Part shown: one piece after another, positions 56,201 to 62,224 of the stretch
How positions within the stretch are numbered: the first letter of the stretch is position 1
Layout of the letters: every line of letters starts with the position of its first letter
Assembly: GCA_963971285.1 (NCBI GenBank)
Contig: OZ020244.1
Coordinates: forward strand, 30,380,001 to 30,444,000
DNA length: 64,000 nt
Direction of reading: 5' to 3'
DNA from: Astropecten irregularis
Lineage: Eukaryota > Echinodermata > Asteroidea > Paxillosida > Astropectinidae
Notes under the pieces: model-generated
What the model was told of the DNA's origin: nothing
The model's database searches: none
Seen by the model: the letters and a program-made list of their open reading frames with translations, nothing else
Translations under genes and position numbers: made by a program

Positions 56201-56814
56201 AATATATTGAAATTTTCCAATTTAAGTGCATCACTTTGGACAAAAGAGAATACAACCCCCAACAAGAGAATCATAATATGATCAGGGGTCGATTTCATGA
56301 AGCCCTACGATTGATCGTAACTCGAGTTACAAAGGATAACCCATCGTAGTGGGCATATCTCACGTAGGGCTTCAATGCATCAAAAGTCCTACGATGGATA
56401 GTACATGTAAGTTATGATGAGTTTGGTGAAATCGACCCCAGAACATACTGATCTGGTCATGATATAACAAGATTTACATCGATAAAGATCCTGCTAGAAT
56501 CCAAATGCGTCAGGACCTCCTAACAGCCTAACTCTAAGATTTACTGGGAACAGAAGTCAATTTGTCATTCTCACCTCCATCGTGTAAGCCCGTCGGTTAG
56601 AGGGTGCAACGAGGACCTTGACGCCCTGATTCATGACCTCCTTGACCTGTTGGGGATTGAGTGGCGCCCTTCGCTCCCACTGAGACCCATAGTCCTCCCG
56701 CCGTATAGCAATGACGGGGACCTTGGACTTGCTGCTCAGGCCGCGACATTGCTTGGGAGAAGCTGACGTCTTCAGCAGTCGCTCGGCCAAGTTCAGTGGC
56801 CTGGAACGCAGCAT
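28650..56814 (-). CDS. AASS: Alpha-aminoadipic semialdehyde synthase (LKR/SDH)
   Basis: Twenty-one coding exons encode 943 residues (human 926). Exons: 56814-56575, 55489-55313, 54768-54616, 54256-54110, 53464-53386, 52297-52170, 51548-51265, 44886-44775, 43731-43672, 41948-41875, 38630-38509, 38382-38253, 36476-36366, 35783-35675, 35063-34987, 34086-33852, 33219-33124, 32546-32431, 30564-30476, 30055-29879, 28765-28650. All are GT-AG with matching phases. The mitochondrial enzyme converts lysine plus 2-oxoglutarate to saccharopine, then to aminoadipic semialdehyde plus glutamate. An Arg-rich presequence (about 1-30) precedes the LKR half ([38 protein letters not shown]). The SDH half begins near 495 with the Rossmann motif GSGNMA at 502-507, then [13 protein letters not shown] and [19 protein letters not shown]. 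It ends STRTVHH. An in-frame TAA two codons upstream fixes the start. Both halves look intact. Confidence 0.97.
28790..29112. mobile_element. Interspersed element (CAGGTCATTATTTTGG family), AASS last intron
   Basis: TTTCAGGTCATTATTTTGGC and the inverse CCAAAATGATGACCTGAAAT lie about 100 bp apart around GCAGTTTGCAGCAG, so this copy shows the palindrome better than that at 12.84 kb. Confidence 0.65.
29135..29235 (-). mobile_element. SINE family A, truncated
   Basis: An inverse tail (GGAAACTGACTGGATTAATT) and inverse B-box region (GGCCAGATTTGAACCTGTGA) are present; the copy stops at ACCGGTGC before the A box. Confidence 0.65.
29619..29852. mobile_element. GAGCCT-ended interspersed element
   Basis: Inverse orientation of the family: GAAGCTGAAGCTCTGTTTT and CCAGAGAATCTACTTCCAAA in the core, with GAGCCGGAGCCTGAGCTGGA hexamers at one end. 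It abuts the AASS exon 20 donor region (29878). Confidence 0.7.
30187..30328. mobile_element. Single-copy GGTCAATTTCACTAAAC MITE
   Basis: GGGGTCAATTTCACTAAACT and GGGCTTTGTGAAATGGACCCC are inverted ends. The interior matches the unit of the 140-bp tandem array at 36.67-37.50 kb. Confidence 0.8.
30650..30925. mobile_element. SINE family A body with inverted tail
   Basis: The tail appears twice in opposite directions (AAGGGAAACTGACTGAATTA and AATTCAGTCAGTTTCCCTTG), followed by the body GTATCCTCTTTGAGTGATCC, TTGCAGCATTGCTGCGTG and CAAAGATAACTGACTATTTG. It lies in the intron between AASS exons 18 and 19. Confidence 0.7.
31440..31605. mobile_element. Diverged AATTTCRTGG MITE
   Basis: CTCAATTTCGTGGCTCTGGT, GATTCTCATTCTATGCTTAC and CAAGTAAGC match interior parts of the copies at 5.83 and 36.54 kb; the right terminus is worn. 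Confidence 0.45.
31655..32405. repeat. 54-bp minisatellite, about 14 copies, in AASS intron 18
   Basis: The unit runs GTTGATAGAGCGCCCTCTTC, AGTCCAAAATAGTCCCTAAT, CAAACTTGGCCCAA; successive starts at 31685 and 31739 show the 54-bp period. Variants differ at a few sites (GCGCC/GTGCC, CAGTCC/CGGTCC). Because 54 is a multiple of three, one frame stays open for 100 codons without being a gene. The array ends about 25 bp from the donor of AASS exon 18 (32430). Confidence 0.95.
32721..32880. mobile_element. AGCGCT-ended MITE with TGACGTCA
   Basis: AGTGCTCCGCACTTGTGC and GTGTTGAGCGCTATT form the ends; CAGACAAACATTGCAACC and TCAATGTTTGTCTGACATCC are internal arms. TGTGACGTCATTAG carries the palindrome. 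It is the sister of 22755-22942, in AASS intron 17. Confidence 0.75.
33389..33608. mobile_element. MITE with GGGGCCAATTTCATGG termini
   Basis: GGGGCCAATTTCATGGAGCT and GCGCCATGAAATTGGCCCC are inverted ends; GCTTATAAGCACAAAAATTT and AAATTTTTGTGCTAAGC extend the arms. It lies in the intron between AASS exons 16 and 17. Confidence 0.85.
34420..34600. mobile_element. Diverged AATTTCATGG-family remnants
   Basis: TTTCATGGCTCTACC, ATTCTATTCTTAAAG and GCAGCCGATTTCACAAAAC are worn termini or interiors of the families described elsewhere. Confidence 0.4.
34835..34965. mobile_element. MITE fragment of the 140-bp family
   Basis: GGGGTTGATTTCACAAAGGC, CAATCGATCGTATC and GATAGTAAGTTATGATGAGT match the array unit at 36.67 kb in inverse orientation. 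It lies 22 bp from the exon 15 donor of AASS. Confidence 0.65.
35065..35520. repeat. 25-bp minisatellite (about 18 copies) abutting AASS exon 15
   Basis: The unit is AAAAGAATGACAATCAAACC followed by ATTAT, with alternates TCATCAC and TAATGAC. The array begins directly at the 3' splice site of AASS exon 15 (exon starts 35063). The unit's CATTCTTTTGTGA, read on the minus strand, forms the splice-site tract. Confidence 0.95.
35864..36244. mobile_element. Family F3 element, AASS intron 13
   Basis: AAGGTATAATACATGATTGG at the left and GTACTGTACCTTT at the right match the KIN intron 5 copy; TTTCTACCAGCACCATCTTC and ATACGTAAATCTGTGAAT lie inside. Confidence 0.85.
36540..36668. mobile_element. AATTTCATG-family fragment
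   Basis: CCATGAAATAGGATCTCATA, GATTCTATGCTTACATTAAG and GAGCCATGAAACAGGACC match the 5.83-kb element. Confidence 0.5.
36672..37503. repeat. Tandem array of a 140-bp MITE unit, about six copies
   Basis: The motif TTCACCAAACTCAT starts at 36681, 36821, 36961, 37102, 37242 and 37369, giving periods of 140, 140, 141, 140 and 127. Each unit contains ACTTACTATCAAT, GGATACGATGGGTTA and GAGTTACGATCG. Dispersed single units lie at 30.19, 34.84, 50.76 and 56.28 kb. It lies in the intron between AASS exons 12 and 13. Confidence 0.95.
37507..38213. mobile_element. Larger element with GATTTCACCAAAC termini
   Basis: GCGGCCGATTTCACCAAACT at the left and GCATTTCGTGAAATCGACTC at the right are inverted, with AGACGCGTCTTA-type palindromes inside (38150-38190). 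It may be two adjacent elements, since an internal GATTTCACCAAACACGTC occurs at 37607. Confidence 0.55.
38700..41870. other. AASS intron 10
   Basis: This long intron between exons 10 and 11 holds low-complexity A-rich tracts near 39365 and 40830-40960, a short TTAGGGTTAGGGTTAG run at 40081-40096 and no supportable gene. A short palindrome (ATTTGTTTTCA with TGAAAACAAAT) lies at 38727-38775. Confidence 0.5.
42470..42645. mobile_element. Interspersed element (CAGGATCTTTCTC family)
   Basis: AGGAGGGCCTGACGTTTCAA and AAATGTCAGGCCCTCCTA are inverted; GCAGGATCTTTCTC and its inverse GAAAGATCCTGC lie inside, followed by CATTTCAGGTCATTACC. Confidence 0.7.
42838..43000 (+). mobile_element. tRNA-derived SINE (family B)
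   Basis: GATGGCAAGTGCGTTAGGC resembles an A box and GGGTTCGATCCCGG is a B box. The downstream GGTTTTCCTCCCTCCACTAA is shared with the inverse copy at 56.03-56.19 kb. It is distinct from family A. Confidence 0.6.
43128..43429. mobile_element. Foldback element flanked by 61-bp direct repeats
   Basis: A GGAGACTTT-family foldback copy (43218-43361; arms AATGGTAGATTTTTGAGGAC and inverse) is extended outward by CTGTTTTCCAGAGGTGCCC. On both sides is a direct repeat (43128-43188 and 43369-43429) containing GCAGGTAAACCCAGGGTAAA. Confidence 0.8.
44085..44190. repeat. GCCGAG hexamer-rich tract
   Basis: GCCGAGGCCGAGGCCGAG and variants such as GCCGAGGCCAAGGC recur here and again at 44512-44585. They are imperfect and not coding. 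Confidence 0.7.
44890..45660. other. Part of AASS intron 7 without clear features
   Basis: No gene or strong repeat was recognised. Confidence 0.5.
45813..46400 (-). pseudogene. Degraded non-LTR retrotransposon, 3' end of the reverse-transcriptase ORF
   Basis: On the minus strand, pieces in different frames line up with the C-terminal part of LINE reverse transcriptases: [43 protein letters not shown], then after a frameshift [19 protein letters not shown], and a Cys/His cluster [14 protein letters not shown] near the end. In-frame stops (after the first piece) and at least one frameshift show it is dead. It lies in AASS intron 7. The clade is not determined. Confidence 0.75.
46405..47150. 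other. AASS intron 7, unassigned
   Basis: An A-rich tract occupies about 46850-46925. No gene recognised. Confidence 0.45.
47162..47305. repeat. Poly-G / poly-A / poly-C low-complexity block
   Basis: A G run, a run of more than 20 A and C runs follow one another. The flanks (CTGGCGTAGACAGGGGTGGG, GGCCCCCCCTATTAAAG) look like parts of an insertion element. Assembly quality may be poor here. Confidence 0.7.
48030..48195 (-). mobile_element. SINE family A
   Basis: Inverse A box (CTTTACCAACTGAGCTATA) and inverse B-box region (GGAGTGGGATTCGTACC) are present, followed by the body end AATAGTATTATCTTTGTTCA. Confidence 0.75.
48415..48520 (-). mobile_element. SINE family A, diverged
   Basis: GGGAGTGGAACCTGCAACCT and GGTGCTCTATCAACTAAGCC correspond to the inverse B and A boxes. 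Confidence 0.5.
48539..48671. mobile_element. GGAGACTTTGGAG foldback element with NRF1-like motif
   Basis: Arms AATGGGAGACTTTGGAGAAC and inverse enclose GCGCATGCGCA at 48577-48587, which matches the NRF1 binding consensus. Confidence 0.85.
48935..49012 (-). mobile_element. SINE family A tail and B-box fragment
   Basis: GGACTGGAGTGGGATTCGAACC is preceded by an inverse tail remnant (TTTAATGGTGAACAGAG). Confidence 0.55.
49013..50760. other. AASS intron 7, mostly unassigned
   Basis: An open frame of 133 codons on the minus strand (50101-49700) has no recognised family. A short palindrome (ACTACAGGGTGTACGTCCC with GGGACTTACACCCTGCA) lies at about 50247-50300. No other feature is supportable. Confidence 0.4.
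50762..51156. mobile_element. 140-bp-family MITE split by a GAGCCT-ended element
   Basis: The left half (GTTGATTTCACTAAGCCCTA to GCATCATAGG) and right half (AAGTCCTACGATTGATAATA to GTTTGGTGAAATTGACC) together make one MITE. Between them 50851-51107 is a complete GAGCCT-ended element (TCAAACGGAGGCTCATGCTC to AAGCCTCCGTTGCGAAAAGG). Confidence 0.8.
51913..52110. repeat. (CCCAAG)n hexanucleotide repeat, about 32 units
   Basis: Almost pure CCCAAG repeats follow a few CCTAAG/CCCAAG variants, with one AAG-to-TAAG interruption near 51946. In the AASS transcript the repeat reads (GGGCUU)n, starting about 60 nt after the exon 6 donor. The right flank TGGTTTTGTAAAGGGAC resembles the end of the GAGCCT-ended element family. 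The long Pro-Lys and Gly-Leu frames across it are repeat artefacts. Confidence 0.97.
52333..52694. mobile_element. Family F3 element, AASS intron 5
   Basis: AAGGTAGTATCATACTTTGG at the left, then ATCTTCACAGATTTACC, AAGATGGTGATGGTAGAAAC and CATTTCACAGATAACTGTTG match the KIN intron copies. Confidence 0.8.
52809..52962. mobile_element. GGAGACTTTTGAGAAC foldback element
   Basis: Arms AATGGGAGACTTTTGAGAAC and inverse (CCAAAGTTTCCCATT end) enclose TGCATGCATGCGCAAAAG and GCGTGCGCGTGCGC. Confidence 0.85.
52975..53152. repeat. GGTTTTATGGTTT low-complexity tract
   Basis: Irregular repeats of GGTTTTATGGTTT and TTTTGGTTT run for about 180 bp in AASS intron 5. Confidence 0.85.
53562..53913. mobile_element. 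Family F3 element (second subtype), AASS intron 4
   Basis: It starts GTGCAGTACAGGATTGGTAA and ends ATGTATTATACCTTTAAG; interior strings match the 20.7 and 35.9 kb copies. Confidence 0.8.
54306..54507. mobile_element. GAGCCT-ended element with expanded GAGGCT hexamers
   Basis: The core GAAGTAGATTCTCTGGTTTG and GAGCTTCAGCTTCAATG is followed by about nine GCTGAG/GCTAAG hexamers, then CTCTGTTTTTGTAAACG. Confidence 0.75.
55070..55252. mobile_element. Head-to-head inverted SINE (family A) pair
   Basis: A nearly full inverse copy (CATTGAAAAGTGAACACAG, GCCGGATTCGAACCAGCGAC, TTACCAGCTTAGCTAC) is joined to a sense 3' half (GGAGGTCAGTGGTTCCAATC, GCTCCAGTCAGTTTCCCTTG). Confidence 0.8.
55618..55712. mobile_element. 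Family F3 fragment
   Basis: AAAGGTAAAGTACAGGATTGG and CAGGGTATGAAGATGGTGCT match the left third of family F3. Confidence 0.65.
56030..56190 (-). mobile_element. SINE family B (inverse)
   Basis: The inverse B box (GGACTTGAACC) near 56130 and the tail GTGGAAGGAAAACCCCAGAG correspond to the copy at 42.84 kb. Confidence 0.5.
56284..56442. mobile_element. Single 140-bp-family MITE
   Basis: GGGGTCGATTTCATGAAGCC and GTTTGGTGAAATCGACCCC are inverted ends; CTACGATTGATCGTAACTCG and GATAACCCATCGTA lie inside. Confidence 0.85.
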
Positions 56815-56846
56815 CCTTTACAAATCCTTGCAGACTCTTAGTGACT
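56815..56846 (-). other. AASS: AASS 5' UTR segment and 3' splice site
   Basis: On the minus strand an acceptor (TTTTTTCACAG) ends at 56847, so the start-codon exon begins 32 nt before the ATG and a noncoding first exon must lie upstream. A possible donor for it is CAGT/gtgagt at 58794-58793, within the GC-richer stretch 58790-58870. The upstream exon is inferred. Confidence 0.5.
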
Positions 56847-57134
56847 CTGTGAAAAAAGTTTTTATAATCATCAAATAACCACAAGGGAAACTGACTGAAA
56901 TTAAAGTCATGGAAAAAAGGGTTGTTTTTTTCCCCAACATTTTAAATGTGGGGTGACGCAGAAAGTCAATTTCTTCTAAAAAAGTAGTGGATTAAGTACA
57001 AAAATGAGAATGCCGGGCATAATGGATGTAAGAGGATCAGGGGAAAAAATTTATTCGGGTGAATTTATGTTCTAGGAGTAGAGTTAGGTGGCTAGTGCTG
57101 CAACCTTTCACCAACATTTCACGAACTTTTTTTC

Positions 57135-57245
57135 CTAGCTAGTCCACCGTGCCAGCTTACTTAAGATTTTACTAGAGTCTGTTTAAATTTTTACTAGCCC
57201 GTACAAATGTTGATCCATACTTTTGCATGCAGGTTCTTCTTTTTT
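57135..57245. mobile_element. Fragment of the element nested at 12.18 kb
   Basis: GCCAGCTTACTTAAGATTTT and TTGATCCATACTTTTGCATG match 12215-12300. Confidence 0.55.
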
Positions 57246-57261
57246 ACTAGCAGGGTTGATA

Positions 57262-57362
57262 AAAATCATGATTTTTATAAAAAAATCAAAAAAAATCGGA
57301 TTTATTTGATTTAAATCAGATTTTTTTGATTTAAATCGATTTTTTTGATTTAAATTAAAATC
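57262..57362. repeat. TTTGATTTAAATC AT-rich repeat
   Basis: Palindromic TTTGATTTAAATC and AAAAATC units repeat irregularly for about 100 bp. Confidence 0.8.
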
Positions 57363-57369
57363 TTAATTG

Positions 57370-58780
57370 TTTTTACGTAATAACATTTTACTATCGTAAC
57401 ATTTTGCTTAAAAAAACCCAAAAATGATGCCAAATTGCATCTTCTTGTCGCTTGGGCATTGTGGTAATTAAAATGTAGCAAAAAAATCCAAAGCAACAAA
57501 AAACAGAAAATGTTACTGACTGTCACTACAGGCATACTGTACTGCTTCCTTGCTGATGGGATGTTTAAGACCACATTCAAAGATGTTTCATGGTTTGTAC
57601 ATGTACCAGTGGTCCATTTGCATCTCAGTACATGTGTATTAGAGCTACTAATGACAGTATTATTGTGCAAAGTCAAGATGTAGTGATGTACACAAACAAA
57701 AGTTAATTCTTTGCAGTTGCATACATGTACATGTGCGTATTATTTTACTGTGTAATTCTATTCATTGTATAGATACTTGTAAATTACAAGTAATGCTGTA
57801 CACATACTGTACATGTGTACATTGTACTTTGTTTCAGGATACTGCCTCATTTTTCATACATGTGTGTATACGTGCATGCGTATTTTGTACAGTAAAATTT
57901 CATTGTAATAACACAGCATAAACTGTTTTAAGACACCCTGTTATAGTGGAAAAATTAAGCCAAAAGTTAATGCAAGTGTTCTTTCAGTAAGGTATTCTGA
58001 TTTTCGTAAAAAAAAAATTTTTGTTGCCATTTTACCACGAAACCGCGCCACCATCTGAGTGTGATTGTTAGGTCATTGAATATTCATAGCATCGTGTGTT
58101 GGGTCTGTTGGTTGTATATGCTGAGAGCGCCACATGAATATGCATAGAATTGCATGGTTGCCGGAGTAGTCGTACGGCCGACTGTTGATCGTTTTGTAGT
58201 CGTACACCGTGTGTGTTTGTATCTAGGCACATCGCGTGATGCGTGCTCCATACGTTATACCGTTATACCGTACTTATAGGCCTATGTGCCCTGGGGAATT
58301 TTTCACTGTGCATGGACATGATCATGATGGAGAAATCTTATTCGCATGCTTTACTTCACTCTTCAGGAAGTTCAGCTAGGCCTAGCCCTAGGTTACAAAC
58401 GCTGGACACAGCCTCACAAGTTTTGTTTAAAAACAAGTCACTTCGAACAAATGGTTAAAGATTGCGTAGGTTGAAAGATTGCACTCATCATCAACATGCT
58501 TATGCATGGCATGGCCAATGCCAGACATTGCCATGGATGGGTTACATGCAGGGCAGTGATGATCGATAATGCACAACGCCACGAGTCGATGACCGACTGA
58601 TTCACAGACCAAATGTTAATGAACATGCCAGAAAGAGGTTTGTTTAAATCTCAATAACCTCACCAATAACAAAAAAAAGGTTCCATAAAGAAAACACCTC
58701 TAATTATGTCTACCTATTTCAATTAAAATGTCAAGTTAGTTACTCACCAAAACAGACGAACTTTACAGTTGTGAACAGAA
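57370..58780. other. Region upstream of AASS, no gene seen
   Basis: AT-rich sequence with ACATGTAC-type short repeats. It probably contains the AASS first intron and promoter. Confidence 0.45.
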
Positions 58781-58872
58781 ATGCAGCACTCACACTGACT
58801 AGTACTAGCGCCCGCTAGAGCTTGAGGCATGAAGAGCGCGATCGACATCCGACGGCTGTTTGAAGCTTGCAA

Positions 58873-58892
58873 CCCCCCCCCCCCCCCCCCCC
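58873..58892. repeat. Poly-C tract (20 C)
   Basis: A homopolymer run of C; its length may be an assembly estimate. Confidence 0.85.
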
Positions 58893-58984
58893 TATTGCTA
58901 GTAAGTGCTCAAGCCCGCAAGTTAAAACGTTTTTAAACGAGGGCGTTTCAACACTTCACAGCGCTTGCAAAATTATTATGACGA

Positions 58985-59215
58985 TTATTATAAACTATCA
59001 AGAAAAACTGACTGAATTTTAAGTCATTGAAAAGTGAACAGAGAAAAATTGACTGGAGCGGAATTCGAACCAGCGATCTCCAAAACACTGTACCAGTGCT
59101 TTCAGTTAATAGCTGATCAATACAGCCTTTTGTTGGTATAGTGTCTATAGGCTAGGCTTACTAGTAGTCAATTGTCTTTGTTCGTTTGGCATTCAGCTCC
59201 GGTTAATGCATAATT
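58985..59215 (-). mobile_element. SINE family A, near full length
   Basis: Inverse tail (AAAAACTGACTGAATTTTAA), inverse B box (GGAATTCGAACCAGCGATC), worn A box and body (TAGTCAATTGTCTTTGTTCG) are in the expected order. Confidence 0.75.
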
Positions 59216-59427
59216 CTGTGTTCACTTTGCAATTATATTATTTTGTAAATTTACTAACTCAGTAAATGAACGACACTGTATAAAAACAACTGCTTCCTAA
59301 TATAATTGAATTGCACATTTTAATAGTACTTAAAACTAGTTACTTAACCATTCATAAAACGATATCATAAAACGAAATTTAAAGTTATAAAAAATAAACA
59401 TTGAGATTGTGGAGTTGACACCTGACA

Positions 59428-59748
59428 AGTTGGTTTTTGTTAAGGAAAATGCAGATTCATAGGCAACAGTCATCTGCGAAAATTTCAGTCCCATACTGTG
59501 CCCACTTTTTGAGAAAAAACCTTTTGAGTGAAAAACGCCAACAGTATTGTTTAAAATCCTTTTTCTTTAATTTTTGACCTTTAAAATATCAAAAATAATT
59601 TTGGTCATTTGTTTTACTCAGCATTTTATGTAGAATTTTTTTTAACAGTATATATGTTTGCTACCATCACCATCTTTATATTCTGTAAGTTATAGGTTAA
59701 ACTGTGAATATTTCGGTATGCTACCAAAGTATGATACTGCCGTTAATG
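59428..59748. mobile_element. Family F3 element
   Basis: GGCAACAGTCATCTGCGAAA, CCCACTTTTTGAGAAAA, CTACCATCACCATCTTTATA and CTACCAAAGTATGATACTGC follow the family order; the left end is worn. Confidence 0.75.
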
Positions 59749-59817
59749 TGAGCCTGATTATTTGTGAGAGTAATGGATTACAGGGGCGGGTTACTCGGTG
59801 TCAATTATTGACTTGCC

Positions 59818-59885
59818 TTTGTAACTTGTGACTTGTGACTTGTGACGTGTGACGTGTGACGTGTGACTTGTGACGTGTGACTTGG
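59818..59885. repeat. 7-bp repeat (ACTTGTG/ACGTGTG)n
   Basis: About eight units of ACTTGTG or ACGTGTG in tandem. Confidence 0.85.
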
Positions 59886-60596
59886 ATAAGAACCCAAGAT
59901 CGAGTCGGAGTCAACAACCCATGAGTAGTTGACTCGGGGCTTGAAATATTATTGATTTTATGGTGAGCCTGAATACAAATCTCCCCAATAGGCCAATGTT
60001 TTCAAGATATTTGTCACCATTATTGTACCAAGATATTGTCTACATGTAATTGATTTTCGGCACTAGAAATCAACCATCATGCCCCGACAGAAATTAATGT
60101 TTCAAACACATAAAGCATCGTTCGATACTGAACCAATATTCTAAGGTACTGCATGTTCGTACAAATCGTATAGAAATGTCCAGCAAAAGACTTTCGAATT
60201 GGAATAATTCCAAAGTTAATAATTCAAAACTAATTACATTTAATTACGATAATCGTGCATAATTATGATAATGTGTGCTTGTTTAAAAACCATAGTTATT
60301 AAATTTATTGCCACACCGAATAGATATCATATTATATTGATGGGGGCATTCACATAGAATTGTCGCTAAATGTAGGCCTACGGTGCATTAATGTTTAACA
60401 TCAAAATTAACATGAATACATTCAATTTTAAAAAGTTCTCAAATTTCTTAAAAACTAATAATTACGAATTTGTCCGATCTATAAAACTTCAAATTCTAAA
60501 ATGATGCCGTAGGTTGAATTAAATTTTAGTTTCTCAAATCTATTATTCCAAAATATATGACTGTGAGGGCTATCAATGTGATTGTATTAACTACTG

Positions 60597-60857
60597 GCCC
60601 CAATTTCATGGAATCCTTTACGGCCTATTGTTGTCGTTCTTACGTGCACTGCTTTGCGAGAAATCTATTTCATGGAATCCGTAAGCAAGATTTTCAGTTA
60701 GAGAAGAATTTCTAGGACAACCGTGAATATTTTTCTGCTAACGCACTGTCATATGCATTTCTGCAGAAAAAGATTGCTTACCATTACCAAAAAAGTCTGC
60801 AAGCGAAGAATTTTTGCTAACGGTAACGAATTTGATGAAATTGCATGGGCCCGGGGA
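60597..60857. mobile_element. AATTTCATGG-family MITE
   Basis: GGCCCCAATTTCATGGAATC at the left and a worn TTTGATGAAATTGCATGGGC at the right are inverted. The interior is degenerate. Confidence 0.6.
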
Positions 60858-60859
60858 TC

Positions 60860-61955
60860 ACTTTAATAAACAAAAATTTAGTCCTGGTCCCACCGAAAGC
60901 CATTTCAAACACAACATTACATTGTTTCAACCATTATGATTATAGACTAATTTGAGGCTTTTTCTACATGTACTCATCAACGTTTAAAAAAACATGAGCT
61001 TTAGATTTCAGACCCTTAATCATAAAAAGGGTGAAGATTTCCTTCAGATAATAATCTGTTTCTTTTTTTCTTTTTTTAACTTTCTTATTCTTCTTCTTTC
61101 AAGTTCAGTTGTACAAAGAATACACAATGTTATGCAGTTTGTGTAATAATTTTTATTTTTACAATGCCAAATGTGCCTGAATATACATTAATATCTAAAA
61201 GCACACGACTATAAGGCTCCATTCTAGTATTCTTCACATAACCAGCGACAACTGATAACTTACATATAATTTATGTCTCTAAAAAAGCAAGAAAAACTGC
61301 AAGTGCATGAAATAAGATAAAGAAAACTGTGCAAATACTAGGTTTTTTTTTAGGGAAAACAAGTTTGAAGATATTTTCCATTCTCAAAATCTAAGGGTTT
61401 TGAATTTCTTTTATTGGTTTCCTTGAATAGTTGGCAGTAACTGGTCACCCATTGGCTGAAGACTAGACAGTCTGATTTATATTATTTATACATTGTGAAC
61501 AAATTGAGCACGTGACTGAACCAAGAATAAACCAATGCTGTGTGGCCAGCTATGAAGGGATCTAGCTTTCAGCAAACAAGGGCGGTTGAAAATTCGCCAA
61601 GTTTCGTTTCAGAAAAAATGTATAAAAAAGAAGAAAAGTGCCTATGAAAGTATAAATCGTGATTCATGGTATTACTAAACACTGTGATAACACATTCAAA
61701 ATGTGTCAAAATACGTTTAAAGTTTTAGAAGCCTAAAATTGACTCAACACATCTATTAATTTACTGAAATATACGAAATATGTGACTGTTGATACCTTGC
61801 CATGCAAAATCTGAAAAAAATTCCGACCAAAGTAATAATCGAGATGCACGGTATATATGAAGGTCAATTTGTGGGCCCTATACTTTCAAATAGATCGTAC
61901 TCGTTTCCAGGTCCATTAGGCCTATGCTCATACTAAGCAATTAAAACGGATAGCA
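60860..61955. other. AT-rich region without recognised genes
   Basis: No gene, palindrome or clear repeat recognised. Confidence 0.5.
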
Positions 61956-62224
61956 ACTAACGGATAGCAAATAATGAAGGAATAGACTCTTGAGAATTAG
62001 ATGTGGTGTCAATTGAGGGATATATGCCTTCTCTTGATGAGCTGCTGCCGTGTTGCTTGAAGCAGTGAAGTCTTGAGTCTCGTTTGCGGTAGTGTAGTTT
62101 TTTAGCAGCTACTATAATGTCAGGTGAGGCGGCGGAGTCTTGAATAGTAGTAAAAGAGAAAGAATGAATGGTCGTTTTGACTGAGGGAGTAGGCAATAAA
62201 GTAGTAATGGTGGTTGAGGTTGCC

